NCBI RefSeq assembly: GCF_910594005.1
Contig: NC_057823.1
Span: forward strand, 98,566,015 to 98,630,014
Reading direction: 5' to 3'
Source of the DNA: Cervus elaphus
Taxonomy: Eukaryota; Chordata; Mammalia; Artiodactyla; Cervidae
DNA: 64,000 nt
Shown here: piece by piece, positions 23,111 to 34,997 of the stretch
How positions within the stretch are numbered: the stretch's first letter is position 1
Layout of the letters: every line of letters begins with the position of its first letter
The notes under the pieces: generated by a model
The model's input: the letters and a program-made list of their open reading frames with translations, nothing else
Databases searched by the model: none
Told to the model about the DNA's origin: nothing
Translations under genes and position numbers: made by a program

Positions 23111-23336
23111 TTTATGCTGTTTTTTAGTAACAAAATCATGTCTGACTCTTTTCCAACCCCATGGACTGTAGCCCATCAGGCTCCTCTCTCCATGGGATTT
23201 TCCTGGCGAGATTACTGGAGTGATTGCCATTCCCTTCTCCAGGGCATCTTCCTAACCCAGGGATCGAACCTAAGTCTCCTGCTCTGGCAGGCAGATTCTT
23301 TACCACTAAGCCCCACTTAGCCACCAGGGTGGCCCT
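23111..23336 (-). mobile_element. Bov-tA SINE with short target-site duplication
   Basis: Antisense Bov-tA. The tRNA-derived head with a B-box-like gggatcgaaccta is at the right. A 9-bp direct repeat, aaacataat, flanks it at 23102-23110 and 23337-23345. Confidence 0.9.
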
Positions 23337-23731
23337 AAACATAATCATACCAAATAACTAATCCTAGATTAAGTTGAGAGACTCTTATATAAAACACTAT
23401 TACTGAGGGCTGAATAGAAAAAGCAAATACTTCATGGATTTTAAGTAATAATAATATGATTATTATACTATAATTATTTATAAATAATTTATAAATTAAA
23501 TATGTAATGACTATTAATTATAATAATAACGACACAAAAACAATAGCAGCAAAATATTGAAAGTGTTGAAAGTAACTCAGCTGAAAATATTGACATGGTT
23601 CCAAAAAATGATGAACTGATTCTGATAGAAACTACTGGTGAGACGGATTAAAACGATGCTAAACTCATTAACCCATTGCTCTCAACACTCATGCTTGCTG
23701 CTGTCAGAGTAAGTAACTCTGAGATTAGAAT

Positions 23732-24001
23732 GCTGCTGCTGCTGCTAAGTCGCTTCAGTCGTGTCCGACTCTGTGATCCCATAGACGGCAGCCCACCAGG
23801 CTCCCCGTCCCTGGGATTCTCCAGGCAAAAAAACTGAAGTGGGTTGCCATTTCCTTCTCCAATGCATGAAAGTGAAAAGTGAAAGTGAAGTCGCTCAGTC
23901 GTGTCCGACTCAGCGACCCCACGGAGGCAGCCTACCAGGCTCCTCCGTCCATGGGATTTTCCAGGCAAGAGGACTGGAGTGGGGTGCCATTGCCTTCTCT
24001 G
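23732..24001 (-). mobile_element. BOV-A2 dimeric SINE, complete, with target-site duplication
   Basis: Second full BOV-A2 in the window, also antisense. It has a ctgctgctgctgct tail at the left and two Bov-A units. The perfect 11-bp duplication gagattagaat lies at 23721-23731 and 24002-24012. It is close in sequence to the copy at 608-876, so both probably belong to a young subfamily. Confidence 0.92.
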
Positions 24002-24134
24002 GAGATTAGAATAGCAATACCCACAACTTTTGTTTCAGAGATAAGGAAATTGAATCTCTGACACTGCCAACTGCTGGTGCTATTACCATCATAAATAGCC
24101 CACTTTCTTGTGAGTGCCTCCAAAGCCCCGGCAG

Positions 24135-24176
24135 CACTAGAGTCTTTGAAATAACCACTAGAGTCTTTGAAATAAC
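24135..24176 (+). repeat. Perfect 21-bp tandem duplication
   Basis: A 21-bp unit beginning cactagagtctttg occurs twice in a row without mismatch, directly before a 20-T run (24177-24196). The exact identity suggests a recent slippage or repair event. Confidence 0.95.
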
Positions 24177-24208
24177 TTTTTTTTTTTTTTTTTTTTCGTG
24201 TTCCAGCG

Positions 24209-24430
24209 TCTCAAGCTTCCAGGTGGTGCTAGTGGAGAACTCACTCCAATGCAGGAGATATAAGAGACGTGGGTTTGACCCCTGGGTGAGGAAGTTCCCT
24301 GGAGGAGGGCATGGCAACCCACTCCAGTATTCTTGTTTGGAGAATCTCAGGGACAGAGGAGCCCAGAGGGCTATAGTCCATAGGGTCACAAAGAGTCCGA
24401 CAAGCCTGAAGTGACTTAGCATGCACACCC
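24209..24430 (+). mobile_element. Bov-tA SINE, sense orientation
   Basis: Sense Bov-tA. The tRNA-derived head has a B-box-like gggtttgacccctgg, followed by the Bov-A unit (ccactccagtattcttg, gtcacaaagagtccgac) and an end near gacttagcatgcacac. A T20 run lies immediately upstream. Confidence 0.88.
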
Positions 24431-25201
24431 ACAGCCTCTCAAACAAGGGGTGTAAGGAATGGATTTAGAATGATTCAATAGCCAACATTCAGCAGTAGGT
24501 TTTTATGTAAATCTTTATGCATGTATATTAGAAACACTGTGACCTGCATTGTAAGAAGAAGAAGTTTAAAGATAGTCAGTAAAAAATTAAATTGCCAATA
24601 ATCACAAATTATATTAGAGATGTAGAAGTAATTGTGCATGTACAAAATGGCAAAATACAGACATTATTAAAATCAGTAAGTATTTTCACCATGGCTACTG
24701 GATGAAAGCTCAATATAAAATAATTCTATACCTATATATAATACTAGTGATTTTTCTAAAAATATTAAAATAGTATAAGCAATAAAAAAAGAACAAATCT
24801 AATGAAAGATATGTAAAACGTCTGCAATTTTTAAATAATAGCTGATAGAAAGTTGAAAAAAATACTTAAAAGTGAAACTAACTCTCTAGACTTTATTTTT
24901 TGAATATATAACATGGCAAAAAATGTTACTCCTCCTAAATTGGCTGAATGATTCAATGTGAATTTTCAAAATCCCAGAATTATGTGAAAATTGACAATCT
25001 GGATTTAAAAATTAACATGGAAATTATAACTAAAATAATCAAAATAATCCTAAAATAGAAAACAACACTGGAGGACTAAGAGTTTCAGATGTCAAGATTT
25101 TTTTTTTAATAAAGCTCTGATTATAAAGACAGTGTGACAGAGGTGAAATGCTATACACTACAGCAGTGGAACCACATACAGTGAGTGAGAGCATTAAAGA
25201 C
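24431..25201. other. No recognised element
   Basis: AT-rich sequence without recognisable genes. Short matches to old L1 ORF2 (such as caacactggaggactaagag near 25065) may mark a very degraded L1, but they are too weak to call. Confidence 0.4.
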
Positions 25202-25212
25202 AGGGGCCTGTC

Positions 25213-25951
25213 TTTTTTTTTTTAAATTATTTAACTTATTTTAATTGGAGGCTAATTACTTTACAATATTGTGGTGGTTGTTGCCATACATTGACAGGAA
25301 TCAGCCATGGGTGTACATGTGTTCCCCATCCTGAATCCCCCTCCCACCTCCCTCCCCATCCCATCCCTCTGGGTCTTCCCAGTGCACCAGCCCCGAACAC
25401 CCTGTCTCATGCATCCACCTGGACTGGTGATCTGCTTCACATATGGTAATACACATGTTTCAATGCTATTCTCTCAAACCATCCCACCCTCGCCTTCTCC
25501 CACAGAGTCCAAAAGTCTGTTCTTTACATCTGTGTCTCTTTTGCTGTCTTGCATATAGGGTCATGGTTACCATCTTTCTAAATTCCATATATATGTGTTA
25601 ATATACTGTATTGGTGTTTTTCTTTCTGACTTACTTCACTCTGTATGATAGGCTCCAGTTTCACCCACCTCATTAGAACTGATTCAAATGCATTTTTTTA
25701 ATAGCCAAGAAATATTCCATGGTGTATATGTACCACAGCTTCTTTATCCATTCATCTGCTGATGGGCATCTCGGTTGCTTCCATGTCCTGGCTATTATAA
25801 ACAGTGCTGCGATGAACATTGGGGTGCACGTGTCTCTTTCAGATCTGGTTTCCTCGGTGTGTATGCCCAGGAGTGGGATTGCTGGGTCATATGGCAGTTC
25901 TATTTCCAGATTTTTAAGGAATCTCCACACTGTTCTCATAGTGGCTATACT
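25213..25951 (-). mobile_element. 5'-truncated L1, antisense, with imperfect target-site duplication
   Basis: The L1 3' end is at the left: a poly-T run at 25213-25222 is the reversed poly(A) tail, then the 3' UTR (ggaggctaattactttac, cattgacaggaatcagccatgg). The end of ORF2 lies at the right. The frame 25939-25673 retains the typical ORF2 C-terminal stretch. The flanks aggggcctgtctttt (25202-25216) and agaggcctatctttt (25952-25966) form a duplication with two mismatches. The target has TTTT/A polarity. Confidence 0.92.
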
Positions 25952-26128
25952 AGAGGCCTATCTTTTTACAGCTAAATCTTGGAAGGGACATCCTGTCACT
26001 TCTGCAGTGCTCCATCTAATCTGCACTCATGGAGAAAGAACTTCATAAGGGCATGGATATTGGTAGCAGGGATAATTGAGAGCCTCTTTAGAGGCTGCCT
26101 GTCACAACACCTGGAAAAAACGAATACA

Positions 26129-26450
26129 GTTGACTCTCAAACATGAATTTGCACAACAAGGACCCACTTATATGCAGATTTTTCAATCTGCATAGTAGCT
26201 GCAGTTTTCATTTTACGGATCTTTAAACTGACTAAATGTGGAGGCAATTCTTTTTTGAATACAGCCACAATATGAAGAATCAAAATGACTAGGGTTGGAG
26301 TCCTGATTCAGTCCAAACTGTTTCAGCTTCCTGTTTTTGGATGAATCATTGATCAATTTCTTTGTTACTGAGGCAGATATAGCTGTATACAGATTTTCCA
26401 CCCTGTGGGAGTCCTCGCCCCTAACCCCTGCATTGTTCAAGGCTCAGCTG
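26129..26450. mobile_element. Tigger/pogo-type nonautonomous DNA element
   Basis: The ends form inverted repeats: cagttgactctcaaacatg at the left against the complement of cattgttcaaggctcagctg at the right, with TA next to the left end. The inner part (gacccacttatatgcagattttt) fits the MER8/Tigger2-like pattern. There is no transposase frame. The subfamily name is uncertain. Confidence 0.6.
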
Positions 26451-26779
26451 TGTAACGATCACCTCACATTCAAACGACAAGTAAAATCTTAATTTCAGAC
26501 AGAACATAGACCTAGACCTAGAAGTAAAATAAACCTAGAAAAAGAACACAAGAAATTAGTTTTATGATTTTATACTAAGGAAGTATTTATTTTAAACAAG
26601 ACACAATAAGTAATCATAAAAATATGGTCAATAAGGTGTCACTAAAATTAAGAATATCAAATCATTCTTAGATAACTTTGAGAGAGTGAAGATCAAATCA
26701 TAGGCTGAGATAGAATTTTTGATATACATATATATATATCAAAGGACTCTGAAAGAAATGCTTAAATAAAATAAATAAA

Positions 26780-27490
26780 AGACATCATTAAAATCAATAA
26801 AATCAGCAAAAAAAATAAGGAACAAATGCTTAACAAAAGAAGATATCCAACTAGCCAATAAGGACATGAAAAAGGTTTTTAGCCATTAGGGAAATGAAAA
26901 TTAAATTTCTGAGATACTACTGCACCCAAATGAATGGGGTAAAATTAGTATAAATGAGAGTAACAAGTAGTGGGGAGGATGTGAGTCAACTGTCACACTG
27001 TTAACACTGGCAATGAAAGTATAATTTGATACAATCACCTTTGAAATATGTTTGGCAGTAGCAACTAAAGCTAAGGTATACCATGTGATAAACCAATTCC
27101 AACCAAGGCCTTATGCGAGAATGTTCAGAACAGCTTCATTCATCATAACACCAAATTGGAAATAATCATCAATGATAAAATGTATAAGCAAACTGTAGTA
27201 TATTCAGAAAAGGAAGACTACACAGAAATGAAAAAACAAACAAACAAAAGAAAAACAAACTTCTGGCGTGACATGAGTGAATATCACTACATAAAACATT
27301 AAAAGAACAAAATTAAAAATCAAAGCATATATACCATACGACTTCACTTGTAGGAGTTCATTAACTACTGGCATTAACATATGGTGTTCATAATGGTTAC
27401 CTCAGGGGAATTTTCCGTATATTGATCTTGGTGATAGCTACAGTGGTGCATACTCAGTAAAATCTCTTTGAATTACATACTTAATTCACA
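26780..27490 (+). mobile_element. Old L1 3' region, highly degraded
   Basis: Sense order of an ancient L1 ORF2 C-terminus: caactagccaataaggacatg, ctactgcacccaaatgaatgg, gagaatgttcagaacagcttc and aaactgtagtatattcag. No coding frame is left. It is older than the artiodactyl L1 copies in the window. Confidence 0.6.
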
Positions 27491-27750
27491 TGTACAGTAT
27501 GTTCAATTAAACATTAGCACACATGTTGTCTCCTACTTGATGTATTTTGCCATTTTAATTTTTAATTAGAAATATACAGTCATTTGTAATTCTGAACACT
27601 TGTTTTTAAAAAGTGGTAACTATAAATTTAAAAGCAATTAACTGTTTTTTTTTTTTTTTTTAAGTAATGGGGAAGATCACCATGGTTAAAATCTGATTTT
27701 CCTGAACCATTCCCTTACTGTCAGTAAAGGAAAGTGAATTTTATGATATT

Positions 27751-27964
27751 AAGTGTTAGTCACTCAGTTGTGTCCAACCCTGTGACCACATGGACTGTAG
27801 CCCACCAGGCTCCTCTGTCCATGAGATTCTCCAGGCAAGAATACTGGAGTGGGTTGCTGTGCCCTCCTCCAGGGGATCTTCCCGATCCAGGGATTGAATC
27901 CAAGTCTCATGTCTCCTGCACTGACGGGTAGGTTCTTTACCACTAGCACCACCTGGGAAGCCCC
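27751..27964 (-). mobile_element. Bov-tA SINE
   Basis: Complete antisense Bov-tA with a readable tRNA-like head (gggattgaatccaagtctc, acctgggaagcccc). The flanks tgaattttatgatatta and tgaatttatggaatta form an imperfect target-site duplication. A T-run at about 27643-27661 lies upstream. Confidence 0.9.
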
Positions 27965-27980
27965 TGAATTTATGGAATTA

Positions 27981-29821
27981 GGTCAGAATTAAAACAGGCA
28001 AGAATCTGTCACATATTGCAAATGAAGGTGTTTATCTTTCTGCATTTATCTTTTAATCAAAATATTATGTGCATACTCTTATCCTTTGCTGCATGTTATC
28101 ACAAAAGGGATAATTGTATTACAATCTTTTCTATGAAGCGCTCAAGAATCATTCAACTCTTATGAATGTTAAAAGAAATCTTTCAAAATCTTAGAGACAG
28201 ACTGTGTCTTTTATAAAATTACTCCATACCTCAAAGGATATAGCTAATCAAAAGAGGTGTGTGAAATCAATATCCTTCTTAAGACCTAAAATATTTTCCA
28301 GCAAAAATAAAACACAAAGAACATTTTAAAGACCTGATGCTCTTATATGAGACAAAATACGTAGGCTGTGTGGATCAACCCGACGTAAGGGTGAATATTT
28401 CTCCTGAAGTAAGGAGGGACTAAAAAGAAAGAAGTCAAGAAATGACACTTTTTTGGTTAGTCTCCTTGTTTGTTGAGTACAATGTAAAGAAGAAATTTCT
28501 AAAATTTTTAAGTTCCATAATAAGAGGCATTTACATTATTCTGTTTTCAAAAGGCCTCTTTAAAGTACATTGAGGAATATTTCAAGTAAAAATGATATAA
28601 AATTCATCTGATTCAAAGTAAGATAAAATTATTTTCTATCACAGAGAAATATAATCTTAGTCATAATAGGTTATTTTTATTAAAATGTAATTTGCATGTC
28701 ATAAATTTCCTTTTTAAAAAAGAACAATGGGATATTGCACAGTTTCTGCCTACAAATGTCATCTAAAGGGGACAAATAAATGGGAAATGCAAAAGAATAT
28801 ACATTTTAGGATTAGATACTACAATTTTTTAACCAAGAGGAATAAGGCTGTAACATTTAAAATATTGTTCTGATAAATGATTTAAAATCAGTGGTAGTCC
28901 CTTTCTCAAGCCAAAGAAATAACATAGGACTATCACTTTATGAACATAGGTATCAGTAGTTTTCTTAAAAGTTTTACATTGCTTTAAAAGATAATTTATT
29001 TTGTATCATAAATAAAAAACTCTTGATTCCTCTATTTCTAGTGACATTTTAATTGCTGTAACAGAGGTGACATTCCCACAACTGTTTTATATCACTAAAT
29101 TTGGTCAAATATATGGCATGGCTAAATGAAATATTCTAATTATTACTCATAAATCATTTAACTTTATAAATTCATTGCTCTACCTAAACTCTGGAATGTC
29201 AAAGTACTTTTAATATTTTTATCTGATAATATCTATTCCATAGAAAATCTCACATATACTCCGATGGAATAGCAGAAATAACATTTTTAATATATGACTT
29301 AATTGTTAATCAAGTGTATTTTTTCAGAAGATAAGCATTAACTTTTGTATATACTTTGTTTAGTTCAAATAGTAAATTTCATTTTTTCTTATTTCATATA
29401 ATATTATTCCCTAATCAGAAAGGAAACTTAGCAAATCGTTATGTGAGCAATTTCCAAAATTTATTATCTCTCAAAGTGTTTGTTTCTTTTTTAACTATTC
29501 GTATTTTAGGTACAAGTGGATATTCTTTGACAAACTCTATTAACATATGTGAAACATGATAGGATTAATTCTAAAATAACCAGGAATATTTTTTACTTAT
29601 GTGTGAAAAGTTAAAATTTTCTATGGCAGCTTTCCGTTTTATATACCTAGTTTAGGAACCTAGGATTGTTACCAAATATTTTAATTTGTTGAATCTTAAC
29701 CTTTCTATACAATTGCAATTTGAAAGGTGTACTAAAGAGTTTTATTACTGAAAAAAAAGAAAGAGATGATAAAAATAGATTTTAACTAAATTTGCATAAA
29801 TGCCAGAGTAGAAAAAGTTGC
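27981..29821. other. AT-rich single-copy-looking sequence
   Basis: No gene or named repeat found in 1.8 kb. Composition is uniformly AT-rich and the open frames are short and low-complexity. Confidence 0.55.
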
Positions 29822-30022
29822 TTTTTTTTTTTTTTTAAGATTTTTTGATATGGGCCATTTTTCAACTCTTTTAGTAAATTTGTTACAGTATTGTTTCAGT
29901 TTTATGTTTTGGTTTTATGGCAGTGAGGCATGAGGAATCTTAGCTCCCCAGCCAAATATCAAATTGGCACCTCCTACATTGGAAGGCAAAGTCTTTACTG
30001 GACCACCAGAAAACAAGTCCCG
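29822..30022 (-). mobile_element. CHR-type tRNA-Glu SINE, antisense
   Basis: A 15-T run (the reversed tail) is followed by a diverged body. The ending (gaggcatgaggaatcttagctcccc, tacattggaaggcaaagtc, ggaccaccagaaaacaagtccc) matches the antisense head of cetartiodactyl CHR SINEs, older than Bov-tA. The B box is degenerate. Confidence 0.7.
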
Positions 30023-30213
30023 AAAGAGTTTTAAAAAGTGTTTTCATACTCTTGTATTACACTGTCTATGCAGACTTGTAAGAGAAACCAACGCAGAGAA
30101 AAGAGTGAAAGCTGGAAGAAAAGTTGGGAGCATGTAAGGTAGCTTCCCGAAGCACTGAAATCAATATTCTCAATTTCAAAACATTTGGAAAACAGAAATG
30201 TAAACGGGAAATC

Positions 30214-31240
30214 ACAATAAACTGTGGAAAATTCTGAAAGAGATAGGAATACCAGACCACCTGACCTGCCTTTTGAGAAACCTGTATGCAGGTCAGGTTA
30301 GAACTGGACATGGAACAACAGACTGGTTCAAAATAGGAAAAGGAGTACATCAAGGCTGTATATTGTCACCTGCTTATTTAACTTACATGCAGAGTACATC
30401 ATGAGAAATGCTGGGCTGGAGGAAGCACAAGCTGGAATCAAGATTGCTGGGAGAAATATCAGTAACCTCAGATATGCAGATGACACCACCCTTATGGCAG
30501 AAAGTGAAGAGAAACTAAAGAGCCTCTTGATGAAAATGAAAGAGGAGAGTGAAAAAATTGGCTTAACGCTCAACATTCAGAAAACTAAGATCATGGCATC
30601 CGGTCCCATCATTTCATGGGAAATAGATGGGGAAACAGTGGAAACAGTGGCGGACTTTATTTTTCTTGGCTCCAAAATCACTGCAGATGGTGATTGAAGC
30701 CATGAAATTAAGATGCTTACTTCTTGGAAGGAAAGTTATGACCAAGCTAGACAGCATATTAAAAAGCAGACAACAAAGGTCCATCTAGTCAAGGCTATGC
30801 TTTTCCCAGTGGTCATGTATGGATGTGAGAGTTGGACTGCGAAGAAAGCTGAGTGCCAAAGAATTGATGCTTTTGAACTGTGGTGTTGGAGAAGATTCTT
30901 GAGAGTCCCTTGGACTGCAAGGAGATCCAACCAGTTCATCCTAAAGGAGATCAGTTCTGGGTGTTCATTGGAAGGACTGATGTGAAGCTGAAACTCCAAT
31001 ACTTTGGCCACCTAATACGGAGAGCTGACTCATTTGAAAAGACCCTGATGCTAGGAAAGATTGAGGGCAGGAGGAGAAGGGGATGACAGAGGATGAGATG
31101 GTTGGATGGCATCACCGACTTGATGGACATGGGTTTGGGTGGACTCCTGGAGTTGGTGATGGACAGGGAGGCCTGGCGTACTCTGGTTCATGGGGTCACA
31201 AAGAGTCGGACACGACTGAGTGACTGAACTGGACTGAAAT
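30214..31240 (+). mobile_element. BovB LINE, 1.0 kb, with 8-bp target-site duplication
   Basis: Sense BovB running from within the reverse transcriptase (aaactgtggaaaattctgaaag, ggaataccagaccacctgacc) to the 3' end. One frame (30401-30697) keeps MRNAGLEEAQAGIKIAGRN and LRYADDTTLMAESEE. Others keep VVMYGCESW and AFELWCWRRFL, but frameshifts and stops break it. The flanks show gggaaatc at 30206-30213 and 31241-31248. Confidence 0.92.
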
Positions 31241-31539
31241 GGGAAATCTAAGAAAATTTTAAGGCCAGAGCATCCCAGAAATAATCAGGAATTACTAGAT
31301 ATTTTTAATTTCTAATGTGATTTCTTACAATCTCACAAGATTTGTAGTTCTTTTTCCATATTATATGCTTAGGACATGGGGAAGAGAGAAAGTGTAGGAT
31401 GAAGGTGAGAAGAGAAAATCTGACTGCTGCTCCTGGGTAAGATGCAGTTACTTGTGATGATCTACTCCTCCACTGAAAACAGGCCAGGGAAGTGGAATAA
31501 TAAACAGCTAACCTGGACAACACTGGCTGGAATTGCTTG

Positions 31540-31680
31540 GGTCCACTTGAAGATTTTTTACAACAGCAAAAATGGATTTTTTTTTTCAATAATAAATACT
31601 GCGGTACTATCTGGTCTGAGAGTAGTTGAATCCATGGATGTGGAGGAACCTCTAGTGTCAAAGGCAGATAGCAAGCTCTA
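31540..31680 (+). mobile_element. Tigger-like DNA element remnant
   Basis: The stretch gcttgggtccacttgaagat, the T-run with caataataaatactgcgg, and gagtagttgaatccatggatgtgg follow the order of MER8/MER2-like Tigger derivatives. It is partial, without defined ends. Confidence 0.4.
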
Positions 31681-32116
31681 GGTGAATTTTTGACTTGGTA
31701 GTTGGTGGGCACCCCTAATCTCAGCACTATGCAAAGGCTTAGCTGAACAAATAAGTTGTAAATGAAAGCATTGATGTGCCTCTATGGAAACTAGGGCCTG
31801 AAGGGTTAAAATCCCACAAAAAAGGAAACTTAGGAATAGAGAGTCATTGTTTTCCTCAAGGCTATATTTACCCCTATAAAAGGTGCAGTGACAGGATGAA
31901 AATCCCAAAAGGAGTCATAACTGAGAAGCAGAGAGGCCATGGATGTTTTGACCAGCCTTAGCTTGTTGGAGTCACAAAATGGAGTGCAGAGCTGCCAAAA
32001 CATTGAAGAAAGGGTTCAACAGTCTAGAGATAGAGGGTGTGGGGACAGAGAAATGAGACAGACTCTCTGGTTTTCTACCAAATGATAAGCCAGAGTCTTA
32101 AATCTGTGAGTGTCAG
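31681..32116. other. No recognised element
   Basis: Moderately GC-balanced sequence of normal complexity with no named repeat and no defensible exon. Confidence 0.4.
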
Positions 32117-32390
32117 TTCAGTTCAGTCGCTCAGTCGTGTCCGACTCTTTGCGACCCCATGGACTGCAGCACGCCAGGCCTCCCTGTCCATCATCAACTC
32201 CCAGAGGAGTTTACTCAAACTCATGTCCATTGAGTCGGTGATGTCATCCAACCATCTCACCCTCTGTCATCCCCTTCTCCTGCCTTCAATCTTTCCCAGC
32301 ATCAGGGCCTTTTCAAATGAGTCAATTCTTTACATCAGGTGGCCAAAGTATTGGAGTTTCAGCTTCAGCATCAGTCCTTTTAATGAATAT
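32117..32390 (-). mobile_element. BovB 3' end, antisense
   Basis: A young-looking BovB 3' terminus (gttcagttcagtcgctcagtc at the left) extending to ccttttaatgaatatt. The flanks gtgagtgtca (left) and gtgggtgtca (right) may be an imperfect target-site duplication. Confidence 0.88.
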
Positions 32391-32399
32391 TGGATTTCA

Positions 32400-34289
32400 A
32401 TAGTGGGTGTCAAGGACATAACAAATGAGTAGAAAGCCGTTGAAAAGTAAAATGGAGATTTTGGCAATCTTATAGTGCTAAGCAGGCAAAAAAGGAAGTC
32501 CACTACACATCCTTCTGGAGAATGGACCCAAGTATAGTCAAAAGGATTTAACTGAAATCTGTGGGGTTAGAGTTTATCAGGCATTCTGTAGGTTTTGCAG
32601 TTGTAGGTAAACAAGAAGCCTTATTGGACTGAATGTATAAATGATACCTTTGTACATGCATTTGTTTAGCTTAAAGAAATTTATTTGAAATACTCAGCTT
32701 TTTATATTTTTCAAAAAAATAAATGTGAGAATGTTATTTTTTGATTAGCGAAGGATAGTAGATTGACATGTTACTTGGATTGCAAAACGTGTATCTTTAA
32801 AAAAAAAGTGGCTAATTATTAACTGTGAAAAACAATTTATTTCCTAACAGAGGTAGAATAGAAAAACATCTACTTATAGAGTGTTTCTTTTGATCAAGTG
32901 CAATATTTGTTTTGAAATCTGATGACTCATTAGTGATAGGATCAAAGATATTGTTTGACAAACTGGTCGAATATCAATTTGACTTTTACCTAGAATATGG
33001 CATGCTTTCAGTACAGGTGATTAAAAATGGCATGATACTTTAAATTTTTAATCTTTATAATTTATTCTCTTTATAACTATCTTCCTCAGTACTCTTGCTA
33101 CTGTTAAGGTTATTTTTATTATTATCCCAACTTTTAAAAACCAAAGCCAAGTAAGGTTAATCATTTTATCTAAATAGTACAAGGAAAAGTAGAGCAATAA
33201 GAATCCTAATCTCAGTTACTCCAAGAGCAGTGCTTTTAAAACCTCCAATGTTATAATACTGTCTAGAGTTTCCATGCTCATAATATCTGGTATGAATTAA
33301 GTACTGTCAATACCTAAACATAATAGAACAACATTTGATAGAAAAATAGTTTCTGTAACATCAGATATCTGAGTTGGTGGATCACAGAGAAATGAGTAAA
33401 TCATGCTTTAAGAGGACCAATGAGGGGTTGAACAGGAAAGAACTGAGAAGGTAGCTCAGATCAAGGTTCAACTCTAGGTAGGTTTAAAAGTCAAGTGGGC
33501 AGTCTGGATTCAGAATAGTCAGGTCCCAGATATAAAGGGTAAAGTGAGCCAGAGAACACACAGCAAGTCAAGATGTGTTACCAAAACCAAAGCAGAGAAG
33601 CATCCAGTGAGCAAGATACATATACGGAATCTTCTGTTATTTCAGTCAAGAAATATTCTATGCTTTCTCATATATGAGATGGCTTTAAAACCAACTTCAG
33701 TTCATGGGGTAAACTTCTCCATAGCTAGAAGAATCAGTGAGGGCACATCAAAGAGAAGGTGTATTCAATTCTTATTTAAAATTCCAAACTCAGCAAAACT
33801 ACGGTTCCTGTGCAGGGACCAAGACAAACCACATAAAGCCAATCACAAAGAATATGGGATGTGTTACTTGGGAAAAAACAACAACAACAAAAAAAAAAAA
33901 AACAAGAGGCATTAGGAAAGGAGTGATGCTAACAATATGCATCCATTTTTCTCCTTAGATTTCTGTGATGTCTTAGACTCTAGGGAAATCTTTTCAACTG
34001 AAATGCACAGAATCTAATTTATTATGTTAAATACATGAGGTAAGATGTGCTTTAAAGAACTTCAGTCTTTTTCCAGTACTTCCCTGATCACAAAACGCTT
34101 ATCAACCCCTTGAGCAAAAGCTAGTGATTTTGATTTGGGCATTCAGAATCATTCTCCAATGTTTTGAGGACATCATATTCAAAAATTTCATTCTAATTGT
34201 ACTAGATTATGAATTAAGAATGATATTTCAAAAATGTTAATGACATTAGCTAGAATATGTCAGTATTTTCCATCCTTCTTACACTGAAT
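32400..34289. other. Mostly unannotated; contains one MIR
   Basis: No gene was recognised. A MIR is listed separately at 33060-33262. An A-rich run with CAA units lies at about 33878-33902. Confidence 0.5.
33060..33262 (-). mobile_element. MIR SINE, antisense
   Basis: The order tattattatcccaactttt, aaagccaagtaaggttaatc, gaatcctaatctcagttactcc and gagcagtgcttttaaaacc follows the antisense MIR consensus over most of its length, including the region of the tRNA-derived head. Diverged but good in order. Confidence 0.62.
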
Positions 34290-34650
34290 ATAAAATTCCT
34301 GAATGTGGTTTACAAGTCCTTATATGATTTGACACCTACTAAGACCCTTTTCTCATCTCATATTGAGATTCTACTCTCTAATCCTGCTATAAAAGCTTGA
34401 TTTTCAGTCTTCGTGTGCACTGCAGCATGCTGTATCACAAAGCAATATTTTTAGATACTTTCCCTCTTCCTAGAGCCCTACTCCTTTCTCTGTTTACTTA
34501 ACTTTATTTCATGCTTTAGATCGCAAATCAAGTGTAACTTCTGCAAAACCTTTGATAATTTTCCAGACTTTGTTAGCTTTCTTCTAAGTTACCATAGTTA
34601 TCACTTACTTATCTTTTGTTGCAAACAGTACAGTTGACTTATCATATTCA
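34290..34650 (+). mobile_element. L2 LINE 3' remnant
   Basis: The order of the matches fits the sense 3' part of L2: tacaagtccttatatgatttgacacc, tctcatctcatattgagattc, ctttccctcttcctagagccc and cttctgcaaaacctttgat. Very old and non-coding. Confidence 0.6.
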
Positions 34651-34690
34651 TTTTGGAGCAGTATTATTTATATCCATTATTTGACTATAG

Positions 34691-34990
34691 TTGAGAGTCC
34701 CTTGGACTGCAAGGAGATCCAACCAGTCCATGCTAAAGGGGATCAGTCCTGGGAGTTCATTGGAAGGACTGATGCTGAAGCTGAAACTCCAATACTTTGG
34801 CCACCTCATGTGAAGAGTTGACTCACTGGAAAACACCCTGATGCTGGGAGGGATTGGGGGCAGGAGGAGAAGGGGGCAACAGAGGATGAGATGGCTGGAT
34901 GGCATCACTGACTGTATGGACAGGGAGGCATGGCGTGCTGCGATTCATGGGGTCGCAAAGAGTCAGACATGACTGAGCGACTGAACTGAA
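34691..34990 (+). mobile_element. BovB 3' end, sense
   Basis: BovB from gagagtcccttggactgcaagg to the terminus (cgactgaactgaaatgaa), with few differences from other copies. It is 5'-truncated. A gactatag/gaactatga pair at the flanks may be a degenerate target-site duplication. Confidence 0.9.
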
Positions 34991-34997
34991 ATGAACT

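Noticed and set aside
31305..31727. 140-codon antisense frame that looks like a possible gene
   Set aside because: Low-complexity hydrophobic/Ser/Lys mix with no motif. It overlaps a Tigger-like remnant, and no splice or promoter context is visible.
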